Counted from the stretch's first letter, positions 40,561-51,000 are shown. The stretch: 64,000 nucleotides of DNA from Sorangium cellulosum (GCF_004135735.1 NZ_CP012670.1:4976501-5040500), one strand, 5' to 3'. Made by a program: numbers and translations. The notes: generated from the letters alone by a model not told the origin.

Positions 40561-41337
40561 TCACGCAGATCGCGTTTTTCTGGGCGAAGCGTCATATCTC
40601 TCTCCCGGGGTCCCGGCCCGTCGCCCTGCGATCCCCCTCTCCTTGTACCAGCGGTACAGATCCCTCACCCTCTCCACGTACCGCCGCGTCTCCGGATAAG
40701 GCGGCACCCCCGCATACCGCTCCACCGTGCCGGCCCCCGCGTGATACGCCGCCAGCGCCAGCGGCACGCTCCCGTCGTGCGCGTTGATCATGATCCGCAG
40801 GTACCGCGCCCCGCCGAGCACGTTCTGCCGCGCATCGAACGGGTCCCTCACCCCCACCTCCGCCGCCGTCCCCGGCATGAGCTGCATCAGCCCCATCGCC
40901 CCCGAGCGGGACACCGCCTTCGGGTTGAACCCCGACTCGACCTTCATCACCGCCAGGATCAGCTCCACCGGCAGCGAGTACAGCGCCGCCGCCTCGCGCA
41001 CGTACGCCGCATACGGGAACTCCGCTGCCGCGCCGCCCGCGCCCCAGGCCCAGCCCGGCGGAGCCGCCGGAGGCGCCGCCGCGGCCGCCTCGGCCGCCTC
41101 GGCCCTCGACGCGACGGCCTCCCCCGCGGGCGCCTCCGCGCGCACGATCACCTCATGCACCTTGCCCTCGCGGTCGACATACCGAACCACCTCCGCCGCC
41201 GCCGCGTCCTCCGCCGCGAGGAGCGCCGCCCCGAGAGCAATCCCCTTCCCCGCTGCCCTCGCGACCGCCGCGCCCCACCGCGCGCCCCGCTCAGCGCCCG
41301 CTCGTCGCAAAGACCTCCAGCAGCTCCGTAAGCTCAT
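40561..41337 (-). CDS. Lytic transglycosylase (SLT domain)
   Basis: A 258-residue protein. The N-terminus has a basic stretch and a hydrophobic Ala-rich segment that can act as a signal peptide. Residues about 110-225 form an SLT domain: LILAVMKVESGFNPKAVS with the catalytic Glu, GAMGLMQLMPGTA, and LALAAYHAGAG. It should cleave peptidoglycan in the periplasm. Within the T6SS block it may open the wall for assembly of the membrane complex. Its start overlaps the end of the upstream small gene by 47 bases. Confidence 0.85.
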   Translation of the reverse strand: MSLRSCWRSLRRAGAERGARWGAAVARAAGKGIALGAALLAAEDAAAAEVVRYVDREGKVHEVIVRAEAPAGEAVASRAEAAEAAAAAPPAAPPGWAWGAGGAAAEFPYAAYVREAAALYSLPVELILAVMKVESGFNPKAVSRSGAMGLMQLMPGTAAEVGVRDPFDARQNVLGGARYLRIMINAHDGSVPLALAAYHAGAGTVERYAGVPPYPETRRYVERVRDLYRWYKERGIAGRRAGTPGERYDASPRKTRSA

Positions 41338-41686
41338 CCAGCAGCTCCATCATCCTCGCCCGCGGGTCCTCCACGGCCCCGGGCGCGCCCTCTCCCCCGC
41401 CCTCTCCATCCTCACCGCCCGCTCGCCCCGCGCCCTCTGCGGGACGCTCCATCCTGCCGAGGAGCTCCATCGCCTCGGCAAAGAAGGGCTCGAGCGTCCC
41501 CGCCCGCCGGGGAAATTGCGCCGTCGCCATCGCGCGGATCCGCTCGAGCAGCGCCCGCGCCTCCAGCCCCCCATCGCGCGGCGCCTCCACCGCCGCGAGC
41601 CGCGCCGGCAGCTCGTCCGGCGGCGGCTCCGCCGCGCGCGCCCAGTTCTGACGGAGCCGCTCCAGATCGAACGGCTCACCCGCCAC
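41291..41686 (-). CDS. Small hypothetical T6SS-block protein
   Basis: A 131-residue acidic, helical protein with GTG start at 41686 and a strong GGGAGG site just upstream. Helical ends (FDLERLRQNWARA and ARMMELLDELTELLEVF) flank a Gly/Glu-rich linker. No family recognised. Its location between TssL and the lytic transglycosylase, with overlap into the latter, implies co-translation. It may be an adaptor for the membrane complex, but that is only positional inference. Confidence 0.6.
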   Translation of the reverse strand: MAGEPFDLERLRQNWARAAEPPPDELPARLAAVEAPRDGGLEARALLERIRAMATAQFPRRAGTLEPFFAEAMELLGRMERPAEGAGRAGGEDGEGGGEGAPGAVEDPRARMMELLDELTELLEVFATSGR

Positions 41687-41701
41687 GCGCCGCCTCCCGA
41701 C

Positions 41702-42481
41702 TCACAGGCTCCCGCCTATCCAGGAGAGCACGGCATACAACCCCACCACGGCACCGAGCGCCGCCGCATAGTAGAGCCACGGAAACCGCACCAGCTCCAC
41801 CGGCGGGCCCGCCGCGTCGTCGTCCACATCCTCGACGGGCTTCTTCGGGATCCGGAGCTCGATCCGGGCCTTGTACTCCGCGATCTTCCGCGCGTCGCCC
41901 TGGTGCATCCCCTGGAACCCGTCGCTCAGGCAGAAATAGAACGCCTCGAACACGATGGGCGGCGTCTCCTCCTGCACGAGCCGCTCCTCGAGCCGCGTGT
42001 AGAAGAGCTCCCCGCCGTTGTCGACGTTGTACAGCTCGCTCTGCAACGGCTCCCAGCGCGTGGTCGCACCCCGGCTCACGAGGCGCACCAGCTCGTCGAA
42101 GTGCACCACGATGGGAAAGAGCACGTAATGCACGTCGTGCTCGGGCAACGTGCTGGAGAGCTGGCCCTTGAGCCACACCAGCCGCTGCCGCACCCGCGCC
42201 CGCAGCCTCACGAAGTCGGCGCCGCCCGGGTGCGCCTCCTGGAACGCAAGGTCCCTCGCGAGCTCGGCCGCGCGCGCGGCGCGCCTGCCCTTCTCCACCT
42301 CCGCGCGCGGCGCGTCCTCCTCCACCGCCGTCGTCCGGCCTCGCCCGAGCGACCGCACCGCCGCCTCCTCGCGCTTCTTGTGCTCGAGCGCGAGCTCCGC
42401 GGCGCGCGCCTCGACGCAGAGCCCCTCCACCTCGGCGAACGCCTCCTCGATCGCGAACCACAGCGCCGTCGTCGACCCCAT
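41702..42481 (-). CDS. tssL: T6SS inner-membrane protein TssL (DotU)
   Basis: Start at ATG 42481 (MGSTTALWFAIEEAF), 259 residues. The cytoplasmic domain carries DotU landmarks: FPIVVHFDELVR, WEPLQSELYN, a G-G-E-L-F-Y segment, EAFYFCLSDGFQGMHQGD. A single membrane segment lies near the C-terminus (YYAAALGAVVGLYAVLSWI). It partners TssM in the membrane complex. No peptidoglycan-binding extension is fused. Confidence 0.92.
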   Translation of the reverse strand: MGSTTALWFAIEEAFAEVEGLCVEARAAELALEHKKREEAAVRSLGRGRTTAVEEDAPRAEVEKGRRAARAAELARDLAFQEAHPGGADFVRLRARVRQRLVWLKGQLSSTLPEHDVHYVLFPIVVHFDELVRLVSRGATTRWEPLQSELYNVDNGGELFYTRLEERLVQEETPPIVFEAFYFCLSDGFQGMHQGDARKIAEYKARIELRIPKKPVEDVDDDAAGPPVELVRFPWLYYAAALGAVVGLYAVLSWIGGSL

Positions 42482-42506
42482 CGTCCCCACCGCTCCCTCC
42501 CGGCCC

Positions 42507-44186
42507 TCAGGAGACGCGGACCTCCGCGCCCAGGTTGGGCACCGTCGCCACGAGCTCGACGACCTCCTCCACGCTCCACGCGGCGAGGACGTCGAGCAGC
42601 TTGCCGCAGAAGAGCTCGACCCGGGGCATGTCCGAGGGGTTGAGCCCATCGAATTCGATCCGGTAGACGTACTTGAACCCGCTCGTGCTCTTCGCGAACG
42701 GCTTGCTGCTCACGTCCACGCGCGCGAGCGAGGAGACCAGCTTGTCGAACTGCGGCTGCGCCCGGATCCCCAGCGCCCGGAGGAGGAAGCGCAGCTCGTC
42801 GACCCCGAGGAAGCGCTGGTTCTTGAGCGACAGGAGCTCGAGGAGCGACTCCCGATCTTCCTCCAGGTCGCCCTCGACGGGCAGCGAGAGCTCCCCGGAG
42901 CACGACCACGCGACGCCCGCGAGGAACCGGTCAGACACCTTCACCTCGAGGCCGCTCGCGCGCACGCCGCGCAGGGCGGGCTGGTGCCACACCGCCTCCA
43001 CCGCGACCTTCTGCGGGCTGTCGAACGCGCCCGGGAGATCCAGCGACACGAAGGCGCGCCGGTCTCCCCCCTGACCGTCGTACGTGACGTCGTAGCTGTC
43101 GCGGCGCGCGCGCGCCGCGTCCTCCCTGCCGCCGAGGCGCGCGGGGACGACCGCGGGCTCGATCGGCACGAGGCCCTGGTCCGCGATCCGGTAGACGCCC
43201 AGCACGCCCGTGGGGACGAACCGCGCGGCGTCGTCCGGGTGCCGCAGGCGATAGCGATCCCTCGTGCCGTCGCACTCGATGGGGTTCGCCATGTCCACCC
43301 GCTCGTTCACCATCGGCACGACGAAGAGCTCGAGCCCGTCGGCCGTGAGCCGGAGCTCGGCGGGCCAGCGGTCGTCCATGTCGAGGCACACCGTGAACTC
43401 TCGCCAGTTCCGCGGCGCCCGGATCCCGCGCACGTTGAGGTAGAGCTCCTGGCGCGGGAAGCGGAGCGCGGCGCGGGCCTCCTTGAGCGGGTGCTCGGTC
43501 CGGTCCATCACGTGCTCCGGCCGCTCGGGCGGGCCGAAGTACACCTCGCAGGCCTGCCCCGACGTGTCCTCCCGCGCCGGCTGGTCGAAGACCACGCTCG
43601 CCGACCTGAGGTGCTTCTTGAGCGCGTGGAGCACGGCGATCGAGGAGGCGAGATCGTCGAGGTGGTTGATGTGCAGGTCGATCTCGCCGATCTCGTCGTT
43701 GCGCGAGAACTTGCTCGTGAACCGGAGGACGATGCGGACCCCGCGCCCCCGGGCCCGGAGCAGGTTCACGCTCGCGAGCTCGATGGGCAGGATGCGGAGC
43801 CTGCTGCGCGTGCGCATCCGGAACACGCGCGGCTCGGCGCCCTTCGCGCCCGGCTCGATGAGGAGCACCTCGGACCCCGCCGGGAGCTCGGCCACGTCGG
43901 CGAGGCTCAGGGTCGGCGCGGCGCGGAGCATGCCCATCGCGGGCAGGGGCCCGAGGAGGTACGAGAAGTGCTGGCGGAAGATGCGCAGGAAGCTCCGGTG
44001 CAAGCCGCGGTCGGCCGCGAGGCGCGTGCGCGCCGAGAACATCGCCATGCCCTCGAGCAGGCGCCTGACGTCGGGGTCCTCGCGCGAGAGGGGCGTCGCC
44101 GGATAAGCGCCCGTGTACGCGATCCGGAACCGGTCGAGCGCCGCGAGCTCCTCGAGGAACGCCTTTTCGAGCTGGTCCTGTGCCAC
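42507..44186 (-). CDS. tssF: T6SS baseplate protein TssF
   Basis: A 559-residue protein with GTG at 44186 and GGGAGGGG upstream. TssF features: the N-terminal FLEELAALDRF, DPDVRRLLEGMAMFSART, the beta-rich SKFSRNDEIGEIDLHINHL region and the C-terminal FKYVYRIEFDGLNPS segment. It forms baseplate wedges with TssG, which in this system is in the distant TssG-TssE fusion. It is followed after 25 bases by TssL. Confidence 0.93.
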   Translation of the reverse strand: MAQDQLEKAFLEELAALDRFRIAYTGAYPATPLSREDPDVRRLLEGMAMFSARTRLAADRGLHRSFLRIFRQHFSYLLGPLPAMGMLRAAPTLSLADVAELPAGSEVLLIEPGAKGAEPRVFRMRTRSRLRILPIELASVNLLRARGRGVRIVLRFTSKFSRNDEIGEIDLHINHLDDLASSIAVLHALKKHLRSASVVFDQPAREDTSGQACEVYFGPPERPEHVMDRTEHPLKEARAALRFPRQELYLNVRGIRAPRNWREFTVCLDMDDRWPAELRLTADGLELFVVPMVNERVDMANPIECDGTRDRYRLRHPDDAARFVPTGVLGVYRIADQGLVPIEPAVVPARLGGREDAARARRDSYDVTYDGQGGDRRAFVSLDLPGAFDSPQKVAVEAVWHQPALRGVRASGLEVKVSDRFLAGVAWSCSGELSLPVEGDLEEDRESLLELLSLKNQRFLGVDELRFLLRALGIRAQPQFDKLVSSLARVDVSSKPFAKSTSGFKYVYRIEFDGLNPSDMPRVELFCGKLLDVLAAWSVEEVVELVATVPNLGAEVRVS

Positions 44187-44199
44187 GCGCCCCTCCCCT

Positions 44200-44856
44200 T
44201 CAACCGAGCTTGACGAGGCTGCCGCTCACCTTGACGAGCGAGCCCTGCACCGTGGTGACGTCCTGTCCGACCGTGGTGAGCGGCGCGGTGAGGTCGGCCT
44301 TCATGGTCCCCGAGATGGCGATCTTGCCGGCCGACATGTCCGCGGCGGTCCCGCCGTCGAGCGTGAGCTTCGCCGAGGCCTCCACCGTGGTGTTCGCGCC
44401 CGAGAGCTTGGCGTCGCCCGTGGCGGTCGCATCGAGCGCCGCGCTCGACTCGAGCTTCATGTCGGAGGCGCTCGAGGCGCTCAGCTTGGCCGAGGACGAC
44501 AGGGCCATGTCCTTCGTGCTCGTCACCGTCATCTTGCCCCCGGCCTCGTGGGTCGCGTCCTTCTCCGATTTCAGGGTGACGGTCTCCGCGTCCACATCGA
44601 ACGCCTTGCACTTCATCACGATGCGATCGTGCGTCTGCGTGATCGTGCTCGTCTCGTCGCCCGCGACCCGGAGCACGATGCGCTCGGCGTCCTGGGTGAG
44701 GGTGCTCGTCTTGTCCTCGCCCTTCTTGACCGTGACGGTGACGGTCGTGCCGTTCATCGCGACCGTCTGGGTGATGTCGGCGTCCTCGTCCTTGACGACC
44801 ACCGTCACGCCGCCGGTCTTGCTGAGCTCGATCGAGCAGATGAAGGGTTCGGCCAT
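44200..44856 (-). CDS. Beta-helix spike-like protein (free VgrG C-terminal-type domain)
   Basis: Start at ATG 44856 (MAEPFICSIELSKTGGVTVV), 218 residues. The protein is made of short, alternating Thr/Ser/Val strands such as TLTQDAERIVLRVAGDETST, with repeats on a near-regular pitch. This is the pattern of the triple-stranded beta-helix at the end of VgrG/gp5 spikes. Both VgrGs of this window end just where that helix would begin, so this protein may supply it in trans. It is the first gene of the right T6SS block, just before TssF. Confidence 0.6.
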   Translation of the reverse strand: MAEPFICSIELSKTGGVTVVVKDEDADITQTVAMNGTTVTVTVKKGEDKTSTLTQDAERIVLRVAGDETSTITQTHDRIVMKCKAFDVDAETVTLKSEKDATHEAGGKMTVTSTKDMALSSSAKLSASSASDMKLESSAALDATATGDAKLSGANTTVEASAKLTLDGGTAADMSAGKIAISGTMKADLTAPLTTVGQDVTTVQGSLVKVSGSLVKLG

Positions 44857-44984
44857 GGCGCGCGCGTCGGACAGGCAGCGAGAGCCCGGCACGGCGGGTG
44901 GGGGGCTCCCGGGCACCGCAGCCTAGGCGACGCGAGCGGAGGTGGACAACTGACGGGCGGGAACGCCCCCCTCGTCGGGGGCCC

Positions 44985-46325
44985 TCAGAACTGGTAGAGG
45001 CCGCCCGCCTCGACGCCCCAGCCCAGCCGGTCGGCGTCCAGCTCTGCCGCGTCCGCCGGATCGAGCTTGTGGCGCGTGAGCATCAGGGAGGGCTCGACCA
45101 CGAACGAGAGCCCCTTCATGGGCGCGAAGGCGTAGCCCGCGCGCAGGGTCACATTGCGCTCGATGCCGGGGCCATTGCCGCCCACGCGCACGGGCGCGGT
45201 GGCCGGCGCGGCGCCGGTCGCCGGTGTCCCGGGCGTGTAGCCGAGCAGCATCTCGTCGGTGCTTTGCACCGCCGCGACCCCCGCGACGAGGTGCACGGCG
45301 TGGGCGTCGAGGAACGTGAGCTTGCCCGACACCCAGCCGCCGACCTCGGCGACGTCGTCCGTGCGGTAGCCCTGCCCGAGCGTCAAGAGGCCCAGGTTGG
45401 CGAGGTTCTGGCCGGCGTACGCCTCGGCCCGCACGTTCAGCGCGCCGGCCGTGAGCTCCGCGAACAGGTTGCCGCCGAACGCCGTCCGCGCCGCCTCGGA
45501 CTCCTGGTTCGCGTCGAAGGTGAGCCGCGTGCCGATCACCGAGGCGCCCACCCACGCGCTCTTGTCGGCGCGATAGCTCGCGCGCAGCGCGACGGTGGGG
45601 GTGCGCGAGTACTCGACGTTGTTGAGGAGGGCCGTGACGTTCTGGCCGACCAGGCCGAGCGCGGCGCCCACCTCGACGCGGCCGAGGCTCGCGACGTACA
45701 TGAGCTGGTGCCGCACGAAGCCCGAGTTTCCGGACTGAAAGAGCGCGCCCACGAGGTTGTACGTGTGCGTGTTCAGCGGCGAGAACAGATCCCAGGTCTG
45801 CCCGAGCGTGAGCTTGTGCCCGTCCGCAGGAGACCAGTCCACGAACGCCTGGCGCACGCGAATGCTCGTCGCCTGCGCCGGCGAGGACTTCGAGAGATCC
45901 ACGAAATCGACCTCGATCTGCCCCTTCACGGGCGTGCCCTCCCCGACGGCCACGCCGACGCGCGTCTGCTGCGCCTGGAAGCTCAGGCCGACGGCGTCCG
46001 GATCGGCGAGGAACAGCGGATTCACCGCGGCCGTGGGGGCGACATAGTTCGGGCTGCCGTAGGACTCGAGGCCGTTCCCCACGACGATCGTGGGCTTGAT
46101 GATGCCGTAGAGGCGAATGAGAGGCTTGTCGTCGGGCGCCTTCCGCTCGACCGGAGGAGGAGCAGGACGGGGCTCCGCCCCGGAGGGCGGCGCGGGCGCG
46201 GGCTCGACCGGCGCAGCCTGCTCCGGCGGATCCGCCGCTTGCGCAAGGGCCGTGGCCGGAGCAGCGACCCCGGCCAGCGAGAGCGAGACGACGAGGGTTG
46301 CGCTGGGCGTCTTCCAGGTGCTCAT
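44985..46325 (-). CDS. Outer-membrane beta-barrel (porin-like) protein
   Basis: A 446-residue protein with a signal peptide (hydrophobic LVVSLSLAGVAAPATALAQA) and a Pro-rich spacer, then repeated amphipathic strands (LYGIIKPTIVVG, RQAFVDWSPADGHKLTLGQT) ending in a C-terminal Phe (GGLYQF), as outer-membrane barrels do. The LYG-I-K start and the long loop arrangement recall DcaP-like trimeric porins. It is transcribed away from the RND efflux genes. The substrate is unknown. Confidence 0.75.
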   Translation of the reverse strand: MSTWKTPSATLVVSLSLAGVAAPATALAQAADPPEQAAPVEPAPAPPSGAEPRPAPPPVERKAPDDKPLIRLYGIIKPTIVVGNGLESYGSPNYVAPTAAVNPLFLADPDAVGLSFQAQQTRVGVAVGEGTPVKGQIEVDFVDLSKSSPAQATSIRVRQAFVDWSPADGHKLTLGQTWDLFSPLNTHTYNLVGALFQSGNSGFVRHQLMYVASLGRVEVGAALGLVGQNVTALLNNVEYSRTPTVALRASYRADKSAWVGASVIGTRLTFDANQESEAARTAFGGNLFAELTAGALNVRAEAYAGQNLANLGLLTLGQGYRTDDVAEVGGWVSGKLTFLDAHAVHLVAGVAAVQSTDEMLLGYTPGTPATGAAPATAPVRVGGNGPGIERNVTLRAGYAFAPMKGLSFVVEPSLMLTRHKLDPADAAELDADRLGWGVEAGGLYQF

Positions 46326-46528
46326 GAGAATCTCCTCTGGCGGCGATCGGATACGCGGGTTCAGTCCCGTTCAGGTCTCGTGGATATCGGCATCCGGCGT
46401 CGATGCGACACGTTCGCGTTGCCGAGCCGTCACGCTCCGTCGCTCGCTCGCGGGGATAGCCGATCATCGGCGCGCGCTGAACAGCAATCCTCGCCGACGC
46501 GCGAGATCGTCGCGGCCCCTGCGCGCCC

Positions 46529-46548
46529 GCTCGCGCGAGCGCGCGCTC
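46529..46548. repeat. Overlapping 12-bp palindromes, possible operator
   Basis: GCTCGCGCGAGC (46529-46540) and GAGCGCGCGCTC (46537-46548) are both perfect and overlap by four bases. They lie mid-way between divergent transporter genes, where a repressor site would be expected. In GC-rich DNA such palindromes also arise by chance. Confidence 0.35.
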
Positions 46549-46730
46549 TCCCCGGGCCGGCGCGCTCCCGGTGGGGCGTCACCGCTCGAGGCGCCCTCGC
46601 GACGTCCGTGGGCGCCGGCGCGCTCACGCTCCGGGGCCTATCCCGCTCGGCGCTCGGGCGGCCCCGGAGGTTGAAAGCACCCCTCGATTGCAGTACGTCA
46701 GGGCGAAATCACGGGGCGACACCCTCCGTG

Positions 46731-46739
46731 CCCCCCCCC
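46731..46739 (+). repeat. Homopolymer C9 tract upstream of RND adaptor
   Basis: Nine consecutive C residues end 21 bases before the adaptor start codon. The tract is long enough for slipped-strand length change and could alter promoter or leader spacing. Confidence 0.9.
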
Positions 46740-46760
46740 GAGCCAGGCTGAATGTGACGT

Positions 46761-47990
46761 ATGATCGATCTACGTAAGCTCGGCGGGCTCCTCCCGGCCG
46801 CCCTCCTCCTCGGCGCGTGCCGCGCCGCGCCCGACGCGCCGCCGCCGCCCCCGCCCGAGGTCAGCGTCATCGAGGTCGCGATGGAGCCCGTCACCCTCCG
46901 CGACGAGCTCCCCGGCCGCGTCGCCCCCCTCCGCCTGGCGCAGGTGCGCGCGCGCGTCGCGGGCGTCGTCCTGAAGCGCAGCTTCGCCGAAGGGAGCGAG
47001 GTCAAAGAGGGCCAGACGCTCTTCGTGATCGACCCCGCGCCGTTCAAGGCCGCCGTCGACAGCGCCCTCGCCGCCCTCGCCAAGGGGCAGGCCAACCTCG
47101 GCCACGCCGAGGCGCGGGCGAAGCGGGCCGGCGCGCTCGCGCAGGAGGGGCTGGTCAGCCGCGAGGCGTACGACGACGCGATGACGGCGCAGGCCATGGC
47201 CCGCGCCGAGATCGCCCAGGCGCGCTCGGCGCTCGCGCTGGCCCGCCTGAACCTCGGCCACGCGACCGTGACGGCCCCGATCAGCGGCAGGATCGGCGGC
47301 GCGCTCGTCACCGAGGGCGCGCTCGTCGGCCAGGCCGAGGCGACGCCGCTCGCCGTCATCCAGCAGATCGACACGGTCTACGTCGACATCAAGCAGCCCG
47401 CCTCGCAGCTCACGCGCCTGCGCCGCGCCGCGCTGGGCGGCGCGGCCAGGGGCGAGGCGGGCGAGCACGCCGCGATCCTCGTGCTCGACGACGGGGGCGA
47501 GTACCCCGAAGAGGGCGAGCTGCTCTTCTCCGACATCAGCGTCGATCCCGGCACCGGCGAGGTGACGCTGCGCGCGCGCTTCCCGAACCCCGACCGGCTG
47601 CTCCTGCCCGGCATGTTCGTGCGCGTGAAGCTCGCCAAGCACGTCGACCAGGCGGCCCTCACGGTGCCGCAGCAGGCGGTCGGGCGCGACGGCGGCGGCA
47701 ACGCGACGGTCGTCGTCGTCCAGCCCGACGGCAAGACGGCCGTGCGCCAGATCCAGACGGGCGGCGTCGATCGCGACCGCTACATCGTCACGTCCGGCCT
47801 GAGCGCAGGCGACAAGGTCGTGGTCGAGGGCCACCAGAAGGTCGCCCCGGGCGCCGAGGTCCGCGCCGTCCCCTTCACGCCCGCGCCCGCCGCCTCGGCC
47901 GTCACACCCGCGTCCACGACGTCGGCGATCGCGCCCGCGTCCACGACCTCGGCGATCGCGCCCACGCCCGCCGCCTCGGCGGCGCGCTGA
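46761..47990 (+). CDS. RND efflux periplasmic adaptor (membrane fusion) lipoprotein
   Basis: A 409-residue MexA/AcrA-type adaptor. A lipobox (LLGAC, Cys20) follows a short signal peptide. The lipoyl/hairpin region (LAQVRARVAGVVLKRSFAEG, VKEGQTLFVIDPAPF) and helical hairpin (GLVSREAYDDAMTAQ) are typical, as is TVTAPISGRIGGALVTEG. The C-terminal tail contains two and a half near-identical 30-base repeats (PASTTSAIA). It connects the downstream RND pump to an outer-membrane channel. The pump gene begins 25 bases later. Confidence 0.94.
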   Translation: MIDLRKLGGLLPAALLLGACRAAPDAPPPPPPEVSVIEVAMEPVTLRDELPGRVAPLRLAQVRARVAGVVLKRSFAEGSEVKEGQTLFVIDPAPFKAAVDSALAALAKGQANLGHAEARAKRAGALAQEGLVSREAYDDAMTAQAMARAEIAQARSALALARLNLGHATVTAPISGRIGGALVTEGALVGQAEATPLAVIQQIDTVYVDIKQPASQLTRLRRAALGGAARGEAGEHAAILVLDDGGEYPEEGELLFSDISVDPGTGEVTLRARFPNPDRLLLPGMFVRVKLAKHVDQAALTVPQQAVGRDGGGNATVVVVQPDGKTAVRQIQTGGVDRDRYIVTSGLSAGDKVVVEGHQKVAPGAEVRAVPFTPAPAASAVTPASTTSAIAPASTTSAIAPTPAASAAR

Positions 47991-48015
47991 GATCGACGGA
48001 GCAGATCGAGCCAGC

Positions 48016-51000
48016 ATGTCGCGCTTCTTCATCGACCGGCCCATCTTCGCGGTGGTCATCGCGATGTTCATCGCGCTCCTCGGGGCGATCGCGCTGCCGC
48101 GGCTCCCCGTGACGCAGTACCCGTCGGTCGCGCCGCCGACCGTCACCATCTACACGAGCTATCCCGGCGCGACGCCGCAGACGCTCGACCAGAGCGTCGT
48201 CAGCCTGATCGAGCGCGAGCTGACGAGCGCCAAGCGCCTGCTCTACTTCCAGTCGTCGAGCGACACCTCCGGGACGGCCCAGATCACCGCGACCTTCCTG
48301 CCCGGCACCGACCCCGATCTCGCGCAGATCGACGTCCAGAACCGGATCAAGGCGGTCGAGCCCCGCCTGCCCGCGCCCGTGAGGCAGGCCGGCCTCTTCG
48401 TCGAGGCCTCGACGTCGAGCTTCCTGATGGTCGTCAGCCTGTCGTCGCGCGACGGCAGCCTGAGCCCCACCGCGCTCGGCGACATCCTCGCCCGCTCCGT
48501 CATCGACGAGCTCAAGCGGGTCCCGGGCGTCGGGCGCGTGCAGCTCTGGACGAGCGAGCGCGCGATGCGGGTCTGGATCGATCCGACCAGGCTCGCGGCG
48601 CTCTCGCTCTCCCCCGCCGACGTGACGGCCGCCATCGCCGCGCAGAACGTCCAGTTCGCGTCGGGCCGCGTCGGCGACCTGCCGAGCCCGCCGACGCAGC
48701 AGATCAGCGCCGCGCTCATCGCCGAGGGGCAGCTCGAGACGCCCGAGGACTTCGGGGCGATCGTGCTCCGCGCGAAGCCCGACGGGTCGCGCGTGCTCCT
48801 CCGCGACGTCGCGACGATCGAGATCGGCGCGCAGAGCGCGCTGTCGTCGTCGCGGAGCAACGGCAAGCCCGACGCCGCGATCGGCATCCAGCTCGCGAAC
48901 GGCGCGAACGCGATGAAGACCTCCGACCTCGTGCGCGCCCGCATGGAGGAGCTCTCGCGGGGCCTGCCGCCCAACGTGACCTACAGCGTGCCCTACGACA
49001 CGGCGCCCTTCGTCAGGATCTCGGTCCGCAAGGTGATCCAGACCCTGGCCGAGGCCATGGTGCTCGTGTTCGTGGTGATGTTCCTGTTCCTGCAGAACAT
49101 CCGCTACACGCTCATCCCGGCGATCGTGGTGCCGCTCGCGCTGCTCGGCACGTGCGCGGTGATGCTCCTCGCCGGCGCGTCGATCAACATGCTGAGCCTG
49201 TTCGGGATGGTGCTCGCGATCGGCATCATCGTCGACGACGCGATCGTCGTGGTCGAGAACGTCGAGCGGCTGATGGCCGAGGAGGGGCTGTCCCCGCGCG
49301 AGGCGACGCGGAAGGCGATGGCGGAGATCTCGGGCGCCGTCGTCGGCATCACGCTCGTGCTCTCGGCGGTGTTCGTGCCGATGGCGTTCGCGTCGGGCTC
49401 GGTGGGCGCGATCTACCGGCAGTTCTCGATGTCGATGGCGGTCTCGATCCTGTTCTCGGCGTTCCTGGCGCTGACCTTGACGCCGGCGCTCTGCGCGGTC
49501 CTGCTGAGGCCCGTCCCCGCCGGTCACGCGAGGCGCCGCGGCCCGCTCGGCTGGTTCAACGCCGGCTTCGAGCGGCTCACCTCCGGGTACCGGCGGTGGG
49601 TCGCGGGCTCGCTCGACCGGCGCGCCCGGATGCTGCTCGGGTTCACGATCGTGGTCGCGACGCTCGGCCTGCTCTACGTCCGGCTGCCGACCGGCTTCTT
49701 GCCGGAGGAGGATCAGGGGCTCGTGATCGCCGCCGTGGAGCTCCCGCCCGAGGCCACGCAGCACCGCACGCTGAAGGTGGTCGAGCAGGTGGAGGCGCAC
49801 TACCTCTCCCGCCCCGCGGTCGGCAGCACGGCGGCCTTCCCGGGCTTCGGCTTCTCGGGATCGGGGCAGAACGTGGCGACGATCTTCCTGAACCTGAAGG
49901 ACTGGGACGAGCGCCCGGACGGCGCGACGGCCCAGTCCGAGGCCGCGCTGGCGAACGCGGAGCTCGGCCGGATCCGCGACGGCGTGGTGTACAGCCTGGT
50001 GCCGCCGCCGATCATGGAGCTCAGCAACACCTCGGGCTTCAGCCTGAAGCTGCAGGACCGGGGCGGGCGCGGGAACGCGGCGCTCGTGGCGGCGCAGCAG
50101 CGGCTGATCGAGCTCGCGTCGGCGAGCCCCGTGCTCGCGCAGGTGCGCGCCGAGGCGCAGGCCGACGCCGCGCAGATCCGGCTGCGGATCGACCGGCAGA
50201 AGGCGAGCGCGCTCGGCGTGAGCTTCGAGCGCGCGGCCGCGGCGCTGTCGACGGCGCTGAGCCCGACCTACGTGAACGATTTCCCCAACCAGGGGCGGCT
50301 GCAGCAGGTGATCGTGCAGGCCCACGCGGAGAGCCGGATGCAGCTCGAGGACGTGCTGAGGCTGTCCGTGCCGAACGACGCCGGTCAGATGGTGCCGCTC
50401 TCCGCGTTCGCGACGGCGGCGTGGGAGCGCGGCCCGCTCCAGCTCGCGCGCTTCAACGGCTTCCCGGCGGTCGGGATCAGCGGCGCGCCGGCGCCCGGGC
50501 GGAGCAGCGGCGAGGCGATGGCCGAGATCGAGCGCCTGGCCGCGCAGCTCCCGCCCGGGTTCGGGGTGGAGTGGATCGGGCAATCGTACCAGGAGCGGCT
50601 GTCGGGGGCCGAGGCGCCGGCGCTGCTCGCGCTGTCGCTGATCGTGGTGTTCCTGGTGCTGGCGGCGCTCTACGAGAGCTTCGCGATCCCGCTCGCGGTG
50701 ATCCTCGTGGTGCCGCTCGGGGTGGTGGGCGCCGTGCTGGCCATGACGGCGCGCGCGCTGCCGAACGACGTGTTCTTCAAGGTCGGGCTGATCACCATCA
50801 TGGGGCTGTCGGCGAAGAACGCGATCCTGATCATCGAGTTCGCGAAGAGCCTGCGCGAGCAGGGCAAGAGCGTGCGGGAAGCGGCGATCGAGGCGGCGCG
50901 CCTGCGCTTCCGGCCGATCCTGATGACGTCGCTGGCGTTCATCCTGGGCGTGGTGCCGCTGGTGTTCGCGAGGAACGCGGGCTCGGCCACGCAGCACGCC

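Larger units (their letters stand above)
46326..46760. other. Divergent intergenic region between porin-like and RND efflux genes
   Basis: About 435 bases that must hold promoters for both directions. Overlapping GC palindromes and a nine-C tract are listed separately. I see no coding region or clear sigma-70 boxes. Confidence 0.5.
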
